From: JBAZDC01 sp041654595
GTDB lineage: Bacteria > Pseudomonadota > Gammaproteobacteria > Burkholderiales > Burkholderiaceae_B
Direction: 5' to 3'
Length of the DNA stretch: 64,000 bases
Assembly (NCBI GenBank): GCA_964551305.1
Contig: CAZKBT010000002.1
Coordinates: 62,001 to 126,000, forward strand
Shown: piece after piece, positions 33,313-41,698 of the stretch
Position numbering within the stretch: position 1 is the first letter of the stretch
Layout of the letters: every line of letters begins with the position of its first letter
Notes under the pieces: generated by a model
What the model was told of the DNA's origin: nothing
Databases searched by the model: none
The model's input: the letters and a program-made list of their open reading frames with translations, nothing else
Made by a program: the position numbers and the translations under genes

Positions 33313-34413
33313 ATGAACATTACCCGGATAGAAGCCATACCGTTGGCGATTCCCTTCCGCTTGCGATCCAAGGCGCCGGCATGGCGCGGCAGAGAGTACG
33401 GGGCGCTCGAAGTGCTGCTGGTCCGCGTGGAAACCGGCGACGGCTGCGTCGGATGGGGCGAAGCCTTTTCATACAACTGCCAGGCCGCGGTAAAGACCGC
33501 GCTGGACGACATGATCGCTCCCATGGCCATCGGGAAAGACGCGAGCAATATATCGGGGCTGTTGTTCGAGATCCAGCACGTCATGCATTTGTACGGCCGC
33601 TCGGGCGTCGTGAACTATGCGCTGTCCGGGCTGGACATCGCGCTGTGGGACATTGCCGCCAAGCGGGCGGGCAGGCCGCTGGTCGCGCTGCTCGGAGGAA
33701 CGGGAGCGACGTCCTTGAATCTCTATGCCAGCCTGTTTCGCTACGATGATCCGGACAGCGTGACGCAAGCCGCCCGCGAGGCGATCGACGCCGGGTACGG
33801 AGCCATGAAGGTTCATACACGCGGCACCGCCGATGTCGGCGCCGTGCGCGAGGCGATTGGCCCCGGCGTGCCCTTGATGGTGGACACCAATTGCGCCTGG
33901 CTTCCGGCCCAGGCGCGCGCATCGATCGCGCGCCTGAAAGAGTTCGATCTGCGTTGGCTGGAAGAGCCGCTGTATCCGCCGGAAAATTTCCAGACCCTGG
34001 GCGCGCTCCAGTCCGAGCTGGGCGTGTCGCTGGCCATCGGCGAAAACGCCTGCACCGCGCACGAGTTCCATAAGATCGTTCAGGCGCAGGCCGCCCGGTA
34101 TCTCCAGCCCAGCGTGACCAAGGTGGGAGGGATCTCCGAGTTTCGCAAGGTGGCGGCGCTGGCCGAAGTCAACGGCATCACCTTGGCGCCGCATTCGCCT
34201 TATTTCGGTCCCGGCTTTCTCGCCACCTTGCACCTGATGGCCTCGCTGCCGGCGGTGGCCCATGATTTCATCGAGCATTTCGTGGTCGGCTTGGAGGCTT
34301 TTCCGTATGGCGACGCCTTGTCGACCGCCGGGGGCAAGGTGAGCCTGCCGACCGGACCCGGACTGGGGCTGGAACCCGATGAGGACGTCATCGAGACTTA
34401 CAGGGTGAAGTAG
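33313..34413 (+). CDS. Enolase-superfamily (mandelate racemase/muconate lactonizing) enzyme, paralogue 1
   Basis: A 366-residue enolase-superfamily enzyme with an N-terminal capping domain and a C-terminal barrel. Metal ligands are Asp191 (VDTN), Glu217/218 (LEEPLYPPEN) and Glu244 (GENACTAHEF). His294 in APHSPYFGPG matches the general base of the mandelate-racemase subgroup. The other catalytic position, normally Lys-x-Lys, reads Lys166-Val-His168. Family members racemise, dehydrate or lactonise 2-hydroxy acids, sugar acids and related carboxylates. It is the same length as the paralogue at 35131, with the Lrp-type gene between them, and lies downstream of an ABC importer. Confidence 0.85.
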   Translation: MNITRIEAIPLAIPFRLRSKAPAWRGREYGALEVLLVRVETGDGCVGWGEAFSYNCQAAVKTALDDMIAPMAIGKDASNISGLLFEIQHVMHLYGRSGVVNYALSGLDIALWDIAAKRAGRPLVALLGGTGATSLNLYASLFRYDDPDSVTQAAREAIDAGYGAMKVHTRGTADVGAVREAIGPGVPLMVDTNCAWLPAQARASIARLKEFDLRWLEEPLYPPENFQTLGALQSELGVSLAIGENACTAHEFHKIVQAQAARYLQPSVTKVGGISEFRKVAALAEVNGITLAPHSPYFGPGFLATLHLMASLPAVAHDFIEHFVVGLEAFPYGDALSTAGGKVSLPTGPGLGLEPDEDVIETYRVK

Positions 34414-34414
34414 C

Positions 34415-34897
34415 TCAATCGAACGGGATGCGCAGGGTGAACTTCATCTTGCGCAACGCGAAGTTCGAACGCACGCTTTGCACGGCGGGGCATGAGAAGA
34501 CGGCTTCCTGCAGGAAGTTTTCGTAATCGAGCGTTTCTTTGGCGATGACGCGCAGCAGATAGTCCGCATCCCCCGTCATGGAGAAGCACTCCAGGACTTC
34601 GCTGCGCCGTTCTATGGTCTGCTCGAACTGGCGGCGGGCGTTCGCGTCGTGTTTATTCAGGGTAACGTGCGCGAAGATGCATTGCTTGTAGCCCAGCTTT
34701 TCAGCGTTCAGCATGGCGACGTAATTCTGGATGTAGCCGCGTTCTTCGAGCGAGCGGATGCGCCGCCAGGTCGGAGACGTCGAGAGTCCGATCCGTTCGG
34801 CGATTTCCTGGATGCTGATGCGCGCATTCAGTTGCAATAGTTCCAATATTCCCAGCTCGTACCTATCGAGCGGTTCGTCTACCTTGGGAGGTAGCAT
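34415..34897 (-). CDS. Lrp/AsnC family transcriptional regulator
   Basis: A 160-residue Lrp/AsnC regulator: helix-turn-helix ISIQEIAERIGLSTSPTWRRI (about residues 27-47) followed by the RAM ligand-binding domain, with the usual GDADYLLRV strand. It lies between two enolase-superfamily paralogues, convergent with the first (1 nt apart) and divergent from the second. A perfect 15-bp palindrome sits 18 nt upstream of its start codon. It probably senses the substrate or product of these enzymes and regulates itself and the 35131 gene (inference). Confidence 0.88.
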   Translation of the reverse strand: MLPPKVDEPLDRYELGILELLQLNARISIQEIAERIGLSTSPTWRRIRSLEERGYIQNYVAMLNAEKLGYKQCIFAHVTLNKHDANARRQFEQTIERRSEVLECFSMTGDADYLLRVIAKETLDYENFLQEAVFSCPAVQSVRSNFALRKMKFTLRIPFD

Positions 34898-34914
34898 GGC
34901 CTATCTCCGGCAGT

Positions 34915-34929
34915 TGAATGAGTCATTCA
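34915..34929. promoter_or_regulatory. Candidate Lrp-type operator, perfect 15-bp palindrome
   Basis: TGAATGA-G-TCATTCA is fully symmetric about a central G. Fifteen base pairs is the site length of Lrp/AsnC proteins, and the site lies 18 nt from the start of the Lrp-type gene in the 233-nt divergent gap, which is otherwise AT-rich without a second clear copy. Confidence 0.6.
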
Positions 34930-35130
34930 TGCTCAAGAAGCGGAAACGTACATGATAAGCATAAGTCATAGGTTGAATACTTTTTATTTTCTGTTCTTAT
35001 GGAAATAATTTGCCTTGTCATGGTGGGTTTGCGCCGGATTTAGGCTTATTTGTTCTTCTATTGCATGAGATGATACCTATTGCGAGAAGCAACGGGCCAT
35101 GCCGGCAGGGACGCGTTCAGGAGATGATTC

Positions 35131-36231
35131 GTGGAAATCACCAACATCGAGGCGATAGCCTTATCCGTGCCGTTTGAAGTTCGCAGCCGGGCGCCGGCGT
35201 GGCGGGGACGGGATTTCGGCGCTCTGGAAATGTTGTTGCTCAAGGTCGAGACGGCGGACGGCTACGTGGGCTGGGGCGAATGTTTTTCCTATGCCTGTCA
35301 GGCGCCGGTCAAGGCGGCCGTCGAAAACATGGTCGCGCCGCTGGCCGTCGGCATGGATTCGCGCAAGATCACGACCGTCATGCACGACATACAGAAGTTT
35401 CTGCATATCTACGGCCGATACGGGATACTGAACTTTGCGCTTTCGGGCCTGGACATCGCCTTGTGGGACATCGCCGGCAAGCGGGCGGGAACCAATCTTT
35501 CCCAGTTCTTGGGCGGCGCCTCCAGGACGGCGATACCGGCTTATGCGAGCCTGTTCCGGTTCGACGATCCGGACAGGACCGCCGATGCGGCCCGAGCAGC
35601 CGTTCAGGCCGGCTATCGCGCCGTCAAGGTGCATACCCGCGGCGCGGTGGACGTGGGCGCCGTCAGGGGCGTCATAGGGTCCGAGGTGCCCCTGATGGTC
35701 GACACCAATTGCAATGGCTCGCCGATAGAAGCCCATAGCCTGGCGATGGCCTTGCGGCCTTACGACATCCGCTGGCTGGAGGAGCCGGTCTATCCGCCCG
35801 AGAACTTCGCCGCGCTGCGCGCCCTGCGGCAATCGTCGGGGATCGCCCTGGCGTTGGGCGAAAACGCGTGCACGGCCCATGAATTCCACAAGATCCTGAC
35901 GGCGCAAGCCGCCACCTATGTCCAGCCGAGCGTGGCGAAAGTGGGCGGCATCACCGAGTTCAGGAAGGTCGTCGCCTTGGCCGAGGTCCATGGGGCGACC
36001 TTGGCGCCGCACTCCACCTATTTCGGCCCGGGCTTTCTGGCGACCTTGCATTTGATCGCCTCATTACCCGGGGCCGACGGCCTGGCGGTGGAGCATTTCG
36101 TCGTCGGGCTGGAAGCTTCCCTGTACGGCGGAGCCGCGGACGTGGTGCGGGGCATGGTGGCGCTTCCTTCCGGACCGGGCCTGGGCGTCGATCCCGATCC
36201 CGACTTTATCAAGGACTACCGGATCGGTTGA
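35131..36231 (+). CDS. Enolase-superfamily (mandelate racemase/muconate lactonizing) enzyme, paralogue 2
   Basis: A 366-residue protein of exactly the same length as the 33313 product; the two align without obvious gaps and share most active-site segments. Metal ligands are Asp191 (VDTNCNG), Glu-Glu in EEPVYPPEN and Glu in GENACTAHEF; the base position is again Lys166-Val-His168 and the opposite base is in APHSTYFGPG. Start is GTG at 35131 after AGGAG. Divergent from the Lrp-type gene and probably regulated by it. Differences such as NCNG versus NCAW next to the metal ligand suggest different substrates or stereochemistry (inference). Confidence 0.85.
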   Translation: MEITNIEAIALSVPFEVRSRAPAWRGRDFGALEMLLLKVETADGYVGWGECFSYACQAPVKAAVENMVAPLAVGMDSRKITTVMHDIQKFLHIYGRYGILNFALSGLDIALWDIAGKRAGTNLSQFLGGASRTAIPAYASLFRFDDPDRTADAARAAVQAGYRAVKVHTRGAVDVGAVRGVIGSEVPLMVDTNCNGSPIEAHSLAMALRPYDIRWLEEPVYPPENFAALRALRQSSGIALALGENACTAHEFHKILTAQAATYVQPSVAKVGGITEFRKVVALAEVHGATLAPHSTYFGPGFLATLHLIASLPGADGLAVEHFVVGLEASLYGGAADVVRGMVALPSGPGLGVDPDPDFIKDYRIG

Positions 36232-36251
36232 CGCCGCCGTTCCCGCTTGTT

Positions 36252-36677
36252 TCAGACCAGCGTGAGCGTCACATCGATATTGCCGCGCGTGGCGTTCGAA
36301 TACGGGCAGATGACGTGCGCCTTGTCCACCAGGTTCTGGGCTACGTCGCGGTCGATGCCGGGCAGATCGATCTCGAGCTCCACCTCGATGCCGAAGCCGG
36401 TCGGTATGGGACCGATACCCACGTTGCCCCGCACCGTCGCCGAGTCGGGCAAGGCTACTTTCTCCCGCATGGCGGCGAACTTCAGCGCGCCCAGAAAGCA
36501 CGCCGCGTAGCCGGCGGCGAACAGCTGCTCCGGATTGGTGCCATTGCCGCCGGGGCCGCCCAGCTCCTTGGGGGTGCTGAGCTTGACGTCCAGTACGCCG
36601 TCCGAACTGGCGGCCTTGCCGTCGCGGCCCCCGCTGGCTTTGGCGTGCGCCGTGTAAAGAATTTTCTCGATGGACAT
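36252..36677 (-). CDS. ohr: Organic hydroperoxide resistance protein Ohr (OsmC family)
   Basis: A 141-residue OsmC/Ohr-family peroxidase. The two redox cysteines are Cys60 (YAACFLGAL) and Cys124 (HVICPYSNATRGN), and GNGTNPEQLFAAGYAACF is the Ohr signature; it reduces organic and lipid hydroperoxides using dihydrolipoamide. The ATG at 36677 follows AGGAGG at good spacing; the open frame extends upstream without translation signals. No MarR-type ohrR is adjacent; a LysR gene lies upstream on the same strand, 121 nt away. The gene is convergent with the enolase-superfamily gene. Confidence 0.92.
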   Translation of the reverse strand: MSIEKILYTAHAKASGGRDGKAASSDGVLDVKLSTPKELGGPGGNGTNPEQLFAAGYAACFLGALKFAAMREKVALPDSATVRGNVGIGPIPTGFGIEVELEIDLPGIDRDVAQNLVDKAHVICPYSNATRGNIDVTLTLV

Positions 36678-36798
36678 GGTGACATCCTCCTGAAGGTTGT
36701 GGCGGGTTCCCGGCGGAGTCGTTCCGCCCACTCTCATGCTAGCGCAATACGGCGCCGCCTTGCGGAGTGTCCATGAGCCCAATGAGGGCGTCTTGCGT

Positions 36799-37731
36799 TC
36801 ATGAAGGCGTCTTGATCACCCAGGCCTTGTCGCGGATCAACACGCGCTGCCCGCCGCTGTCCTTGGCCACTTCGGTGACGACGCGGGCGAAGGCCTGGGC
36901 CAGTTCCGAAGGGGCGTAATGGCTGGGCAACAGAAAGCCGTAGCGCATGTGCAGCGCGGGCTCGAAATCGCGCAGCTCGATGCCGTTGATGTTGGACGCC
37001 AGCACCGGATCGGACAAGGCGATGCCCATGCCCAGCGCGGCCAGCTGGCAGGCCGACTGGCCCGACGACGTCTCGGCGACGATGCGCACGGACAGCTGCT
37101 TCTTTTCGATCAACTCGTCCATATGCCGGCGCAGGAACGTGAACGGGCGCAGCGCGATGAAGGGTTGGCCGCTGATGTCGGCGGGCGTCAGCACCTTCTT
37201 TTTCGTCAGCGGGTGATGGCGGGGCATCACGATGACCAGCCGCACGTTGGCGAAGGACTGAGTGCGCATGCCCGGGAACTCGAGCGGCAGGGCGGCCAGG
37301 CCCAAGTCGAACTTCCTGCCGGACATCCAGAGCCCCACGTCGACCCGGGAGCGCACCTCCAGCGATACCCTGGCGTTGGGAAACTCCCGCGAAAACCGGG
37401 CGATCGCCAGCGGCATTACGCTGTAGGCGAAGTAAGGCTGGGTAACGATGTGCAGCCATTGTTCGTGATTGGACCGTATGGCTTCGGCGATGCGCGATAT
37501 CTCTTCGAAGCCGTCCAGGATGTGGCGCGTGCTTTCATAGAAATGCAGACATTCCTGGGTCGGCACCAGGCCGCGGCCCTGGCGCATGAACAAGGGAAAG
37601 CCGACTTCGTCTTCGAGCGCGCTGATGAGCCGGCTGATCTGCGGCTGGGTGCGATGCATGCGTCGCGACGCTTCGGTCACGCTGCCCGTTTCCAGCACGG
37701 TGCGCAGGGCTTGGAGGCGCTTCAGGCGCAT
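36799..37731 (-). CDS. LysR family transcriptional regulator
   Basis: A 310-residue LysR-type regulator. The N-terminal winged helix-turn-helix (GSVTEASRRMHRTQPQISRLI, about residues 16-36) is followed by a long linker helix and a two-lobed effector domain. It is divergent from the class V PLP enzyme and peptide-type ABC operon; an inverted repeat in the shared 191-nt gap is a possible binding site. Most likely it activates that operon in response to an imported compound (inference). Confidence 0.88.
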   Translation of the reverse strand: MRLKRLQALRTVLETGSVTEASRRMHRTQPQISRLISALEDEVGFPLFMRQGRGLVPTQECLHFYESTRHILDGFEEISRIAEAIRSNHEQWLHIVTQPYFAYSVMPLAIARFSREFPNARVSLEVRSRVDVGLWMSGRKFDLGLAALPLEFPGMRTQSFANVRLVIVMPRHHPLTKKKVLTPADISGQPFIALRPFTFLRRHMDELIEKKQLSVRIVAETSSGQSACQLAALGMGIALSDPVLASNINGIELRDFEPALHMRYGFLLPSHYAPSELAQAFARVVTEVAKDSGGQRVLIRDKAWVIKTPS

Positions 37732-37825
37732 TGGGGAAAACCCTCTTGTCGTTTATGAGTGAATGTGTCGGAGCCATACGGCGGTGTGCATCGTCCATAG
37801 GGCATGGGACTCGGCTTTGAGAACA

Positions 37826-37850
37826 CATGTAAAAATCGTATGAATACATG
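37826..37850. promoter_or_regulatory. Candidate LysR binding site, inverted repeat
   Basis: CATGTA (37826-37831) and TACATG (37845-37850) are perfect inverted copies separated by 13 nt, in the divergent promoter region of the LysR gene, about 73 nt before the PLP enzyme start. LysR proteins bind spaced dyads, but a canonical T-N11-A core is not present. Confidence 0.4.
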
Positions 37851-37922
37851 CCTTAAACGAAATTGACGCATGGATTATCGTAACCTTAGTATGGCCACCT
37901 CATCAACGGAAAGAGGTTGGCC

Positions 37923-39131
37923 GTGAGCAGCACCATTCCATCGCCCGCCGTGAGCGTGAATACGGCATTGTTTCCCGAAGACTCGAGCGGCATTGAAACC
38001 TTGTCCTGGGATAACGTAGCGTCGTTCTTTCCCATCAAGCAGCGCCGTGCCTACTTGAACAACGCGTCGATAGGAGCGCTCAGCACGCCGGTGATCGCGG
38101 CCGTGAACCATTTCATGGAGGACGTCCGCGACAACGGGCGCAACCATTATCCCGAGTGGTGCGACTATGCGGACCGGAATATCAAGTCGCGCATCGCGCG
38201 GCTGATCGGCGCGGACCGTTCCGAGATCGCCTTCGTCAAGAATACGACGGAAGGCCTGGTGCACGTGGCCAACGGTTTTCCCTGGAAAGAGGGCGACAAC
38301 GTCATCCTGGCGGACATCGAATATCCGTCCAATGTGTATTGCTGGATGAAGTTGGCGGCGCGCGGCGTCTCGATCCGCTGGGTCAAGAATCGCGACGGAC
38401 GCATACTCGTGGACGACATTCGCGCGCAGATCGATGACAGGACGCGGATGGTTTCACTGAGCGCGGTGCAGTTCTCCAACGGCTTTCGCCAGGACTTGGC
38501 GGCGACCTCGGCCCTGTGCGCCGAGCACGGCGTTTATTTGAACCTGGATGCGATCCAATGGGTGGGCGCGCTGGAGATGGACGTGCGGGCCTTGGGCGTT
38601 CATTTCATGTCGCTCGGCGGCCATAAGTGGATGCTGGCGCCCATAGGAACCGGTTTCTTCTACTGCCGCAAAGAGGTCCTCGACGTGCTGGATCCGCCCA
38701 GCGTCGGCTACCACTCGGTGGACAGTACCGAGGACCACATGGAGTACGTGCTGGAGTATCGCCGCGATGCGGGGCGGTTCGAAGAAGCCCTGGCGAACTT
38801 TACCGGCCTGTGGGGGATGGACGCGGCCGTGCGCATCCAGCTGGCGCTGGGCGCCGCGCGCATCGAGCGGCACATCCTGGCGCTGACGGATTACGCGATC
38901 GAGGGGCTGCTGAAGAAAAACTACCGGATCGTGAGCTCGCGCAGGGCGGGTGAACGGTCGGGCAATTTGTCGTTCCGGCATCCGACGGGCGATGCGGTGG
39001 AAATCACCCAGCGCTTGCGCGAGGCCGGGGTCGACCTGGCGGTTCGCGGCGGCAATTTGCGCATTTCGCCGTCTTACTACAACGATGTCACCGACATCGA
39101 TCGTTTGTTGGAGGCGTTGCCGTTCGCATGA
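37923..39131 (+). CDS. Class V aminotransferase-fold PLP enzyme (cysteine desulfurase/isopenicillin N epimerase-like)
   Basis: A 402-residue fold-type I PLP enzyme. It begins YLNNASIGALSTPV after about 40 residues, has NTTEGLVHVANGF for the phosphate-binding helix, the aspartate in YLNLDAIQWVGA, and Schiff-base Lys235 in SLGGHKWMLAPIGTGF. The CefD/Csd-like subgroup includes epimerases, C-S lyases and desulfurases; no conserved loop Cys of IscS/SufS is evident, so it is not a housekeeping desulfurase. GTG at 37923 is favoured over TTG at 37917 because GGAAAGAGG needs spacing. The next gene, 49 nt downstream, begins a peptide-type ABC transporter. Confidence 0.82.
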   Translation: MSSTIPSPAVSVNTALFPEDSSGIETLSWDNVASFFPIKQRRAYLNNASIGALSTPVIAAVNHFMEDVRDNGRNHYPEWCDYADRNIKSRIARLIGADRSEIAFVKNTTEGLVHVANGFPWKEGDNVILADIEYPSNVYCWMKLAARGVSIRWVKNRDGRILVDDIRAQIDDRTRMVSLSAVQFSNGFRQDLAATSALCAEHGVYLNLDAIQWVGALEMDVRALGVHFMSLGGHKWMLAPIGTGFFYCRKEVLDVLDPPSVGYHSVDSTEDHMEYVLEYRRDAGRFEEALANFTGLWGMDAAVRIQLALGAARIERHILALTDYAIEGLLKKNYRIVSSRRAGERSGNLSFRHPTGDAVEITQRLREAGVDLAVRGGNLRISPSYYNDVTDIDRLLEALPFA

Positions 39132-39180
39132 CGGACGCCCGCGCCGATCTTGATCGGGTCGAAGAACAGGAGCTACGGAA

Positions 39181-40731
39181 ATGACGAAACTTGGTTGGCG
39201 ACAATTAGCGGCGGCGCTGAGCGCGTGCGCCATGCTGGGCCTGGCCGCGACGAGCGTGTCGGCCCAGGAACCCAAGCGCGGCGGAACCTTGCGCTACGGT
39301 ACTGTATCGGAAGTGGTGTCCCTGGATCCGCATGTGTATGGCGGCAGCGCCTGGAAGGTGCTCATCGAGGCGCTTTACAGCCCCCTGGTCGGCTACGACA
39401 AAGCGGGCCAGATCGTTCCGCGCCTGGCGCAAAGCTGGGAGCAGCCCGATGCCCGCACGATCGTATTCCGCCTGCGCCAGGGCGTGACCTTTCAGGACGG
39501 CAGCCCCGTGACGGCCGACGACGTGAAGTTCTCGCTCGATCGCATACTGGATCCCGCTACCGGCGCGACCCTGCGCTCGAATCTTCAGGATGCGACGGTA
39601 ACCGTGATGGACGAGCAGACGGTTCAGGTCCGGAAGGCGTCGTCGGATGCGACCCTGCTGTCGGTGCTGGCGCTGCCGGAGGCCGCGATCGTGTCGCGCA
39701 AATGGGTTGAATCGGGAGCGAACCTCAAGCTGCGGGCGAACGGCACGGGTCCCTTCCTGTTGAAAGCCTATGAGCCCTCAGTGCGCGCCTCGCTGGAGCG
39801 CAATCCCAAGCACTTCGTCAAGGACCAGCCCTATCTGGACGGCGTCGACTTCCGCATGATCAAAAGCGACGACGCGCGGGTCAACGCGCTGCGCAGCCAG
39901 TCGCTGGACATGATCGATTTCGTGCCGTGGAAGGACATCGATGTCCTGAGCCGCAATCCGGCTTTCAAGATCGATACCGCGGGCGGCGCATTCATGAGCA
40001 TCTGGTTCAATGCGACCAGCAAGCCGTTCGACGATTCTCGCGTGCGTCGAGCGGTGGCCTATGCCGTGGACAGGGATGCGATTTCCAAGGCCGCCTTCTT
40101 CGGCCATGGCAAGGCGATCACCGGCGCACCCACGCCCGAGGATTCGCCGTTCTTCAACGCCGATCTGGAAGGAACGTACAAGCGCGACGTGGCCAAGGCG
40201 CGCGAGCTGCTCGCTCAAGCCGGGCATGCGGATGGTTTGGACATGAGCATGCTGGTGTTCCAGGGGCTGGGGATCTACACGGCGACGGCGCAGATCGTAC
40301 AGGCCAACTTGAAAGAGGCCGGCATCAGCCTGAAGCTGGAGCCCGTCGAGTGGGCGACGCTGGTGGAGCGCAAGAACCGCGGCGATTATCAATCGATGAT
40401 CTACGGGGTATCGGTCAAGCTGCCGGATCCGGATGCCTATGCGTACTATCTGGGCGCTGATTCGAGCTACTGGGCCAAGCCCATCGGCTATCAGGACAAG
40501 GAGCTGGAAACGCTGTTGGCGCAAGGCCGGGAGCAGACCGACGTCGAGGCGCGCAAGCCCATTTATCACAAGGCTGAGCGGCACATCCTGGAAACCAGCC
40601 CGTGGGTCTTCGTGAACTGGCGCGAGCAGGCGCAAGGCTATTCGCGCAAGGTTCACGGCTATCAGCAGCTGGGCGGCGCGCTGAGCGAAAGCAGTCCGGG
40701 CATTTCGCTGCCGACCATGTGGCTGGACTGA
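39181..40731 (+). CDS. ABC transporter substrate-binding protein, family 5 (DppA/OppA-like)
   Basis: A 516-residue periplasmic binding protein with a Sec signal peptide ending near residue 29 (SVSA-QE). The mature N-terminus KRGGTLRYGTVSEVVSLDPH and the VTFQDGSPVTADDVKFSLDRI segment are hallmarks of family 5 proteins, which bind di- and oligopeptides, nickel chelates, glutathione or other amino-acid conjugates. It is followed by a full set of two permeases and two ATPases. Confidence 0.9.
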   Translation: MTKLGWRQLAAALSACAMLGLAATSVSAQEPKRGGTLRYGTVSEVVSLDPHVYGGSAWKVLIEALYSPLVGYDKAGQIVPRLAQSWEQPDARTIVFRLRQGVTFQDGSPVTADDVKFSLDRILDPATGATLRSNLQDATVTVMDEQTVQVRKASSDATLLSVLALPEAAIVSRKWVESGANLKLRANGTGPFLLKAYEPSVRASLERNPKHFVKDQPYLDGVDFRMIKSDDARVNALRSQSLDMIDFVPWKDIDVLSRNPAFKIDTAGGAFMSIWFNATSKPFDDSRVRRAVAYAVDRDAISKAAFFGHGKAITGAPTPEDSPFFNADLEGTYKRDVAKARELLAQAGHADGLDMSMLVFQGLGIYTATAQIVQANLKEAGISLKLEPVEWATLVERKNRGDYQSMIYGVSVKLPDPDAYAYYLGADSSYWAKPIGYQDKELETLLAQGREQTDVEARKPIYHKAERHILETSPWVFVNWREQAQGYSRKVHGYQQLGGALSESSPGISLPTMWLD

Positions 40732-40741
40732 CGCGAGGCCT

Positions 40742-41698
40742 ATGTTTCCATTCATCGTTCGACGTCTTGCCACATCGCTTGTCAGCCTGGCCTTGGCGGC
40801 TGGAGTGGTGTTCATCGCCATCCACATGCTGCCGGGCGATCCCGTTGCCATCATGCTGGGCGAGCAGGCGGGCAGCGACCCCGAGGCCGTGGCCCGCGTC
40901 CGCGCTCAGTTGGGACTGGACCAGCCTTTGGGCGCGCAATTCGCGCATTGGGTGGGCGGCATCGCCACCGGGGACATGGGCACGTCGCTGCGCACGGGCG
41001 AGGCGGTCGCTGACGAACTGGCGCGCCGCATCCCGCGCAGCCTGGAGCTGATCGTCGCGGGTTTGTGCATCGCCGTGGCGCTGGGGGTGCCGCTGGGCGT
41101 CGTGGCGGCGCGCGAGCGCGGCCGCGCGGCGGGGGTGGCCGCATCCGTGATCGCCGTGGCGGGCTTTTCGTCGCCCGTGTTCGTGCTGGGCATCATCCTG
41201 ATCCTGATCTTCAGCCTGGGCCTGGAGTGGCTGCCGTCATCGGGATATGTGCCGTTTACGGACGATCCGGCGCTGCATCTGATGTGCCTGGCCTTGCCGG
41301 CGCTGACCGTCGGGCTGAATTTCATGGGCGTCGTCGCCCGCATGATGCGGGCCAGCCTGGCCGATACCATGAGCAAGGACTACGTCAAGCTGGCTCGCGC
41401 GAAAGGCTTGCCGCGCAGCAGCGCCATACGCCGTCACGCCTTGCCCAACGCCATGGTGCCGGTCGTGGCCATCGTCGGCATACGCGCGGGCAGCATGCTG
41501 GGGGGAACCGTCATCATCGAGGCCTTGTTCGATTGGCCCGGCTTGAGCTCGCTTCTGGTCTCGGCCTCGTTCGCCCGCGATTACCCGGTCATCCAGGGCT
41601 GCCTGCTGGCCGTCTTCGCCATTTTCATCCTGATCAGCCTGCTGATCGATCTGATCCAGGCAAGCATCGATCCGCGCACTCGCAGGCAGACCTCATGA
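40742..41698 (+). CDS. Dipeptide-type ABC transporter permease (DppB family)
   Basis: A 318-residue permease starting with the typical FIVRRLATSLVSL membrane segment and GDPVAIMLGEQAG motif of DppB/OppB. The coupling loop around ARAKGLPRSSAIRRHALPNA contacts one ATPase. It lies 10 nt after the binding-protein gene and overlaps the next gene by ATGA. Confidence 0.9.
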   Translation: MFPFIVRRLATSLVSLALAAGVVFIAIHMLPGDPVAIMLGEQAGSDPEAVARVRAQLGLDQPLGAQFAHWVGGIATGDMGTSLRTGEAVADELARRIPRSLELIVAGLCIAVALGVPLGVVAARERGRAAGVAASVIAVAGFSSPVFVLGIILILIFSLGLEWLPSSGYVPFTDDPALHLMCLALPALTVGLNFMGVVARMMRASLADTMSKDYVKLARAKGLPRSSAIRRHALPNAMVPVVAIVGIRAGSMLGGTVIIEALFDWPGLSSLLVSASFARDYPVIQGCLLAVFAIFILISLLIDLIQASIDPRTRRQTS

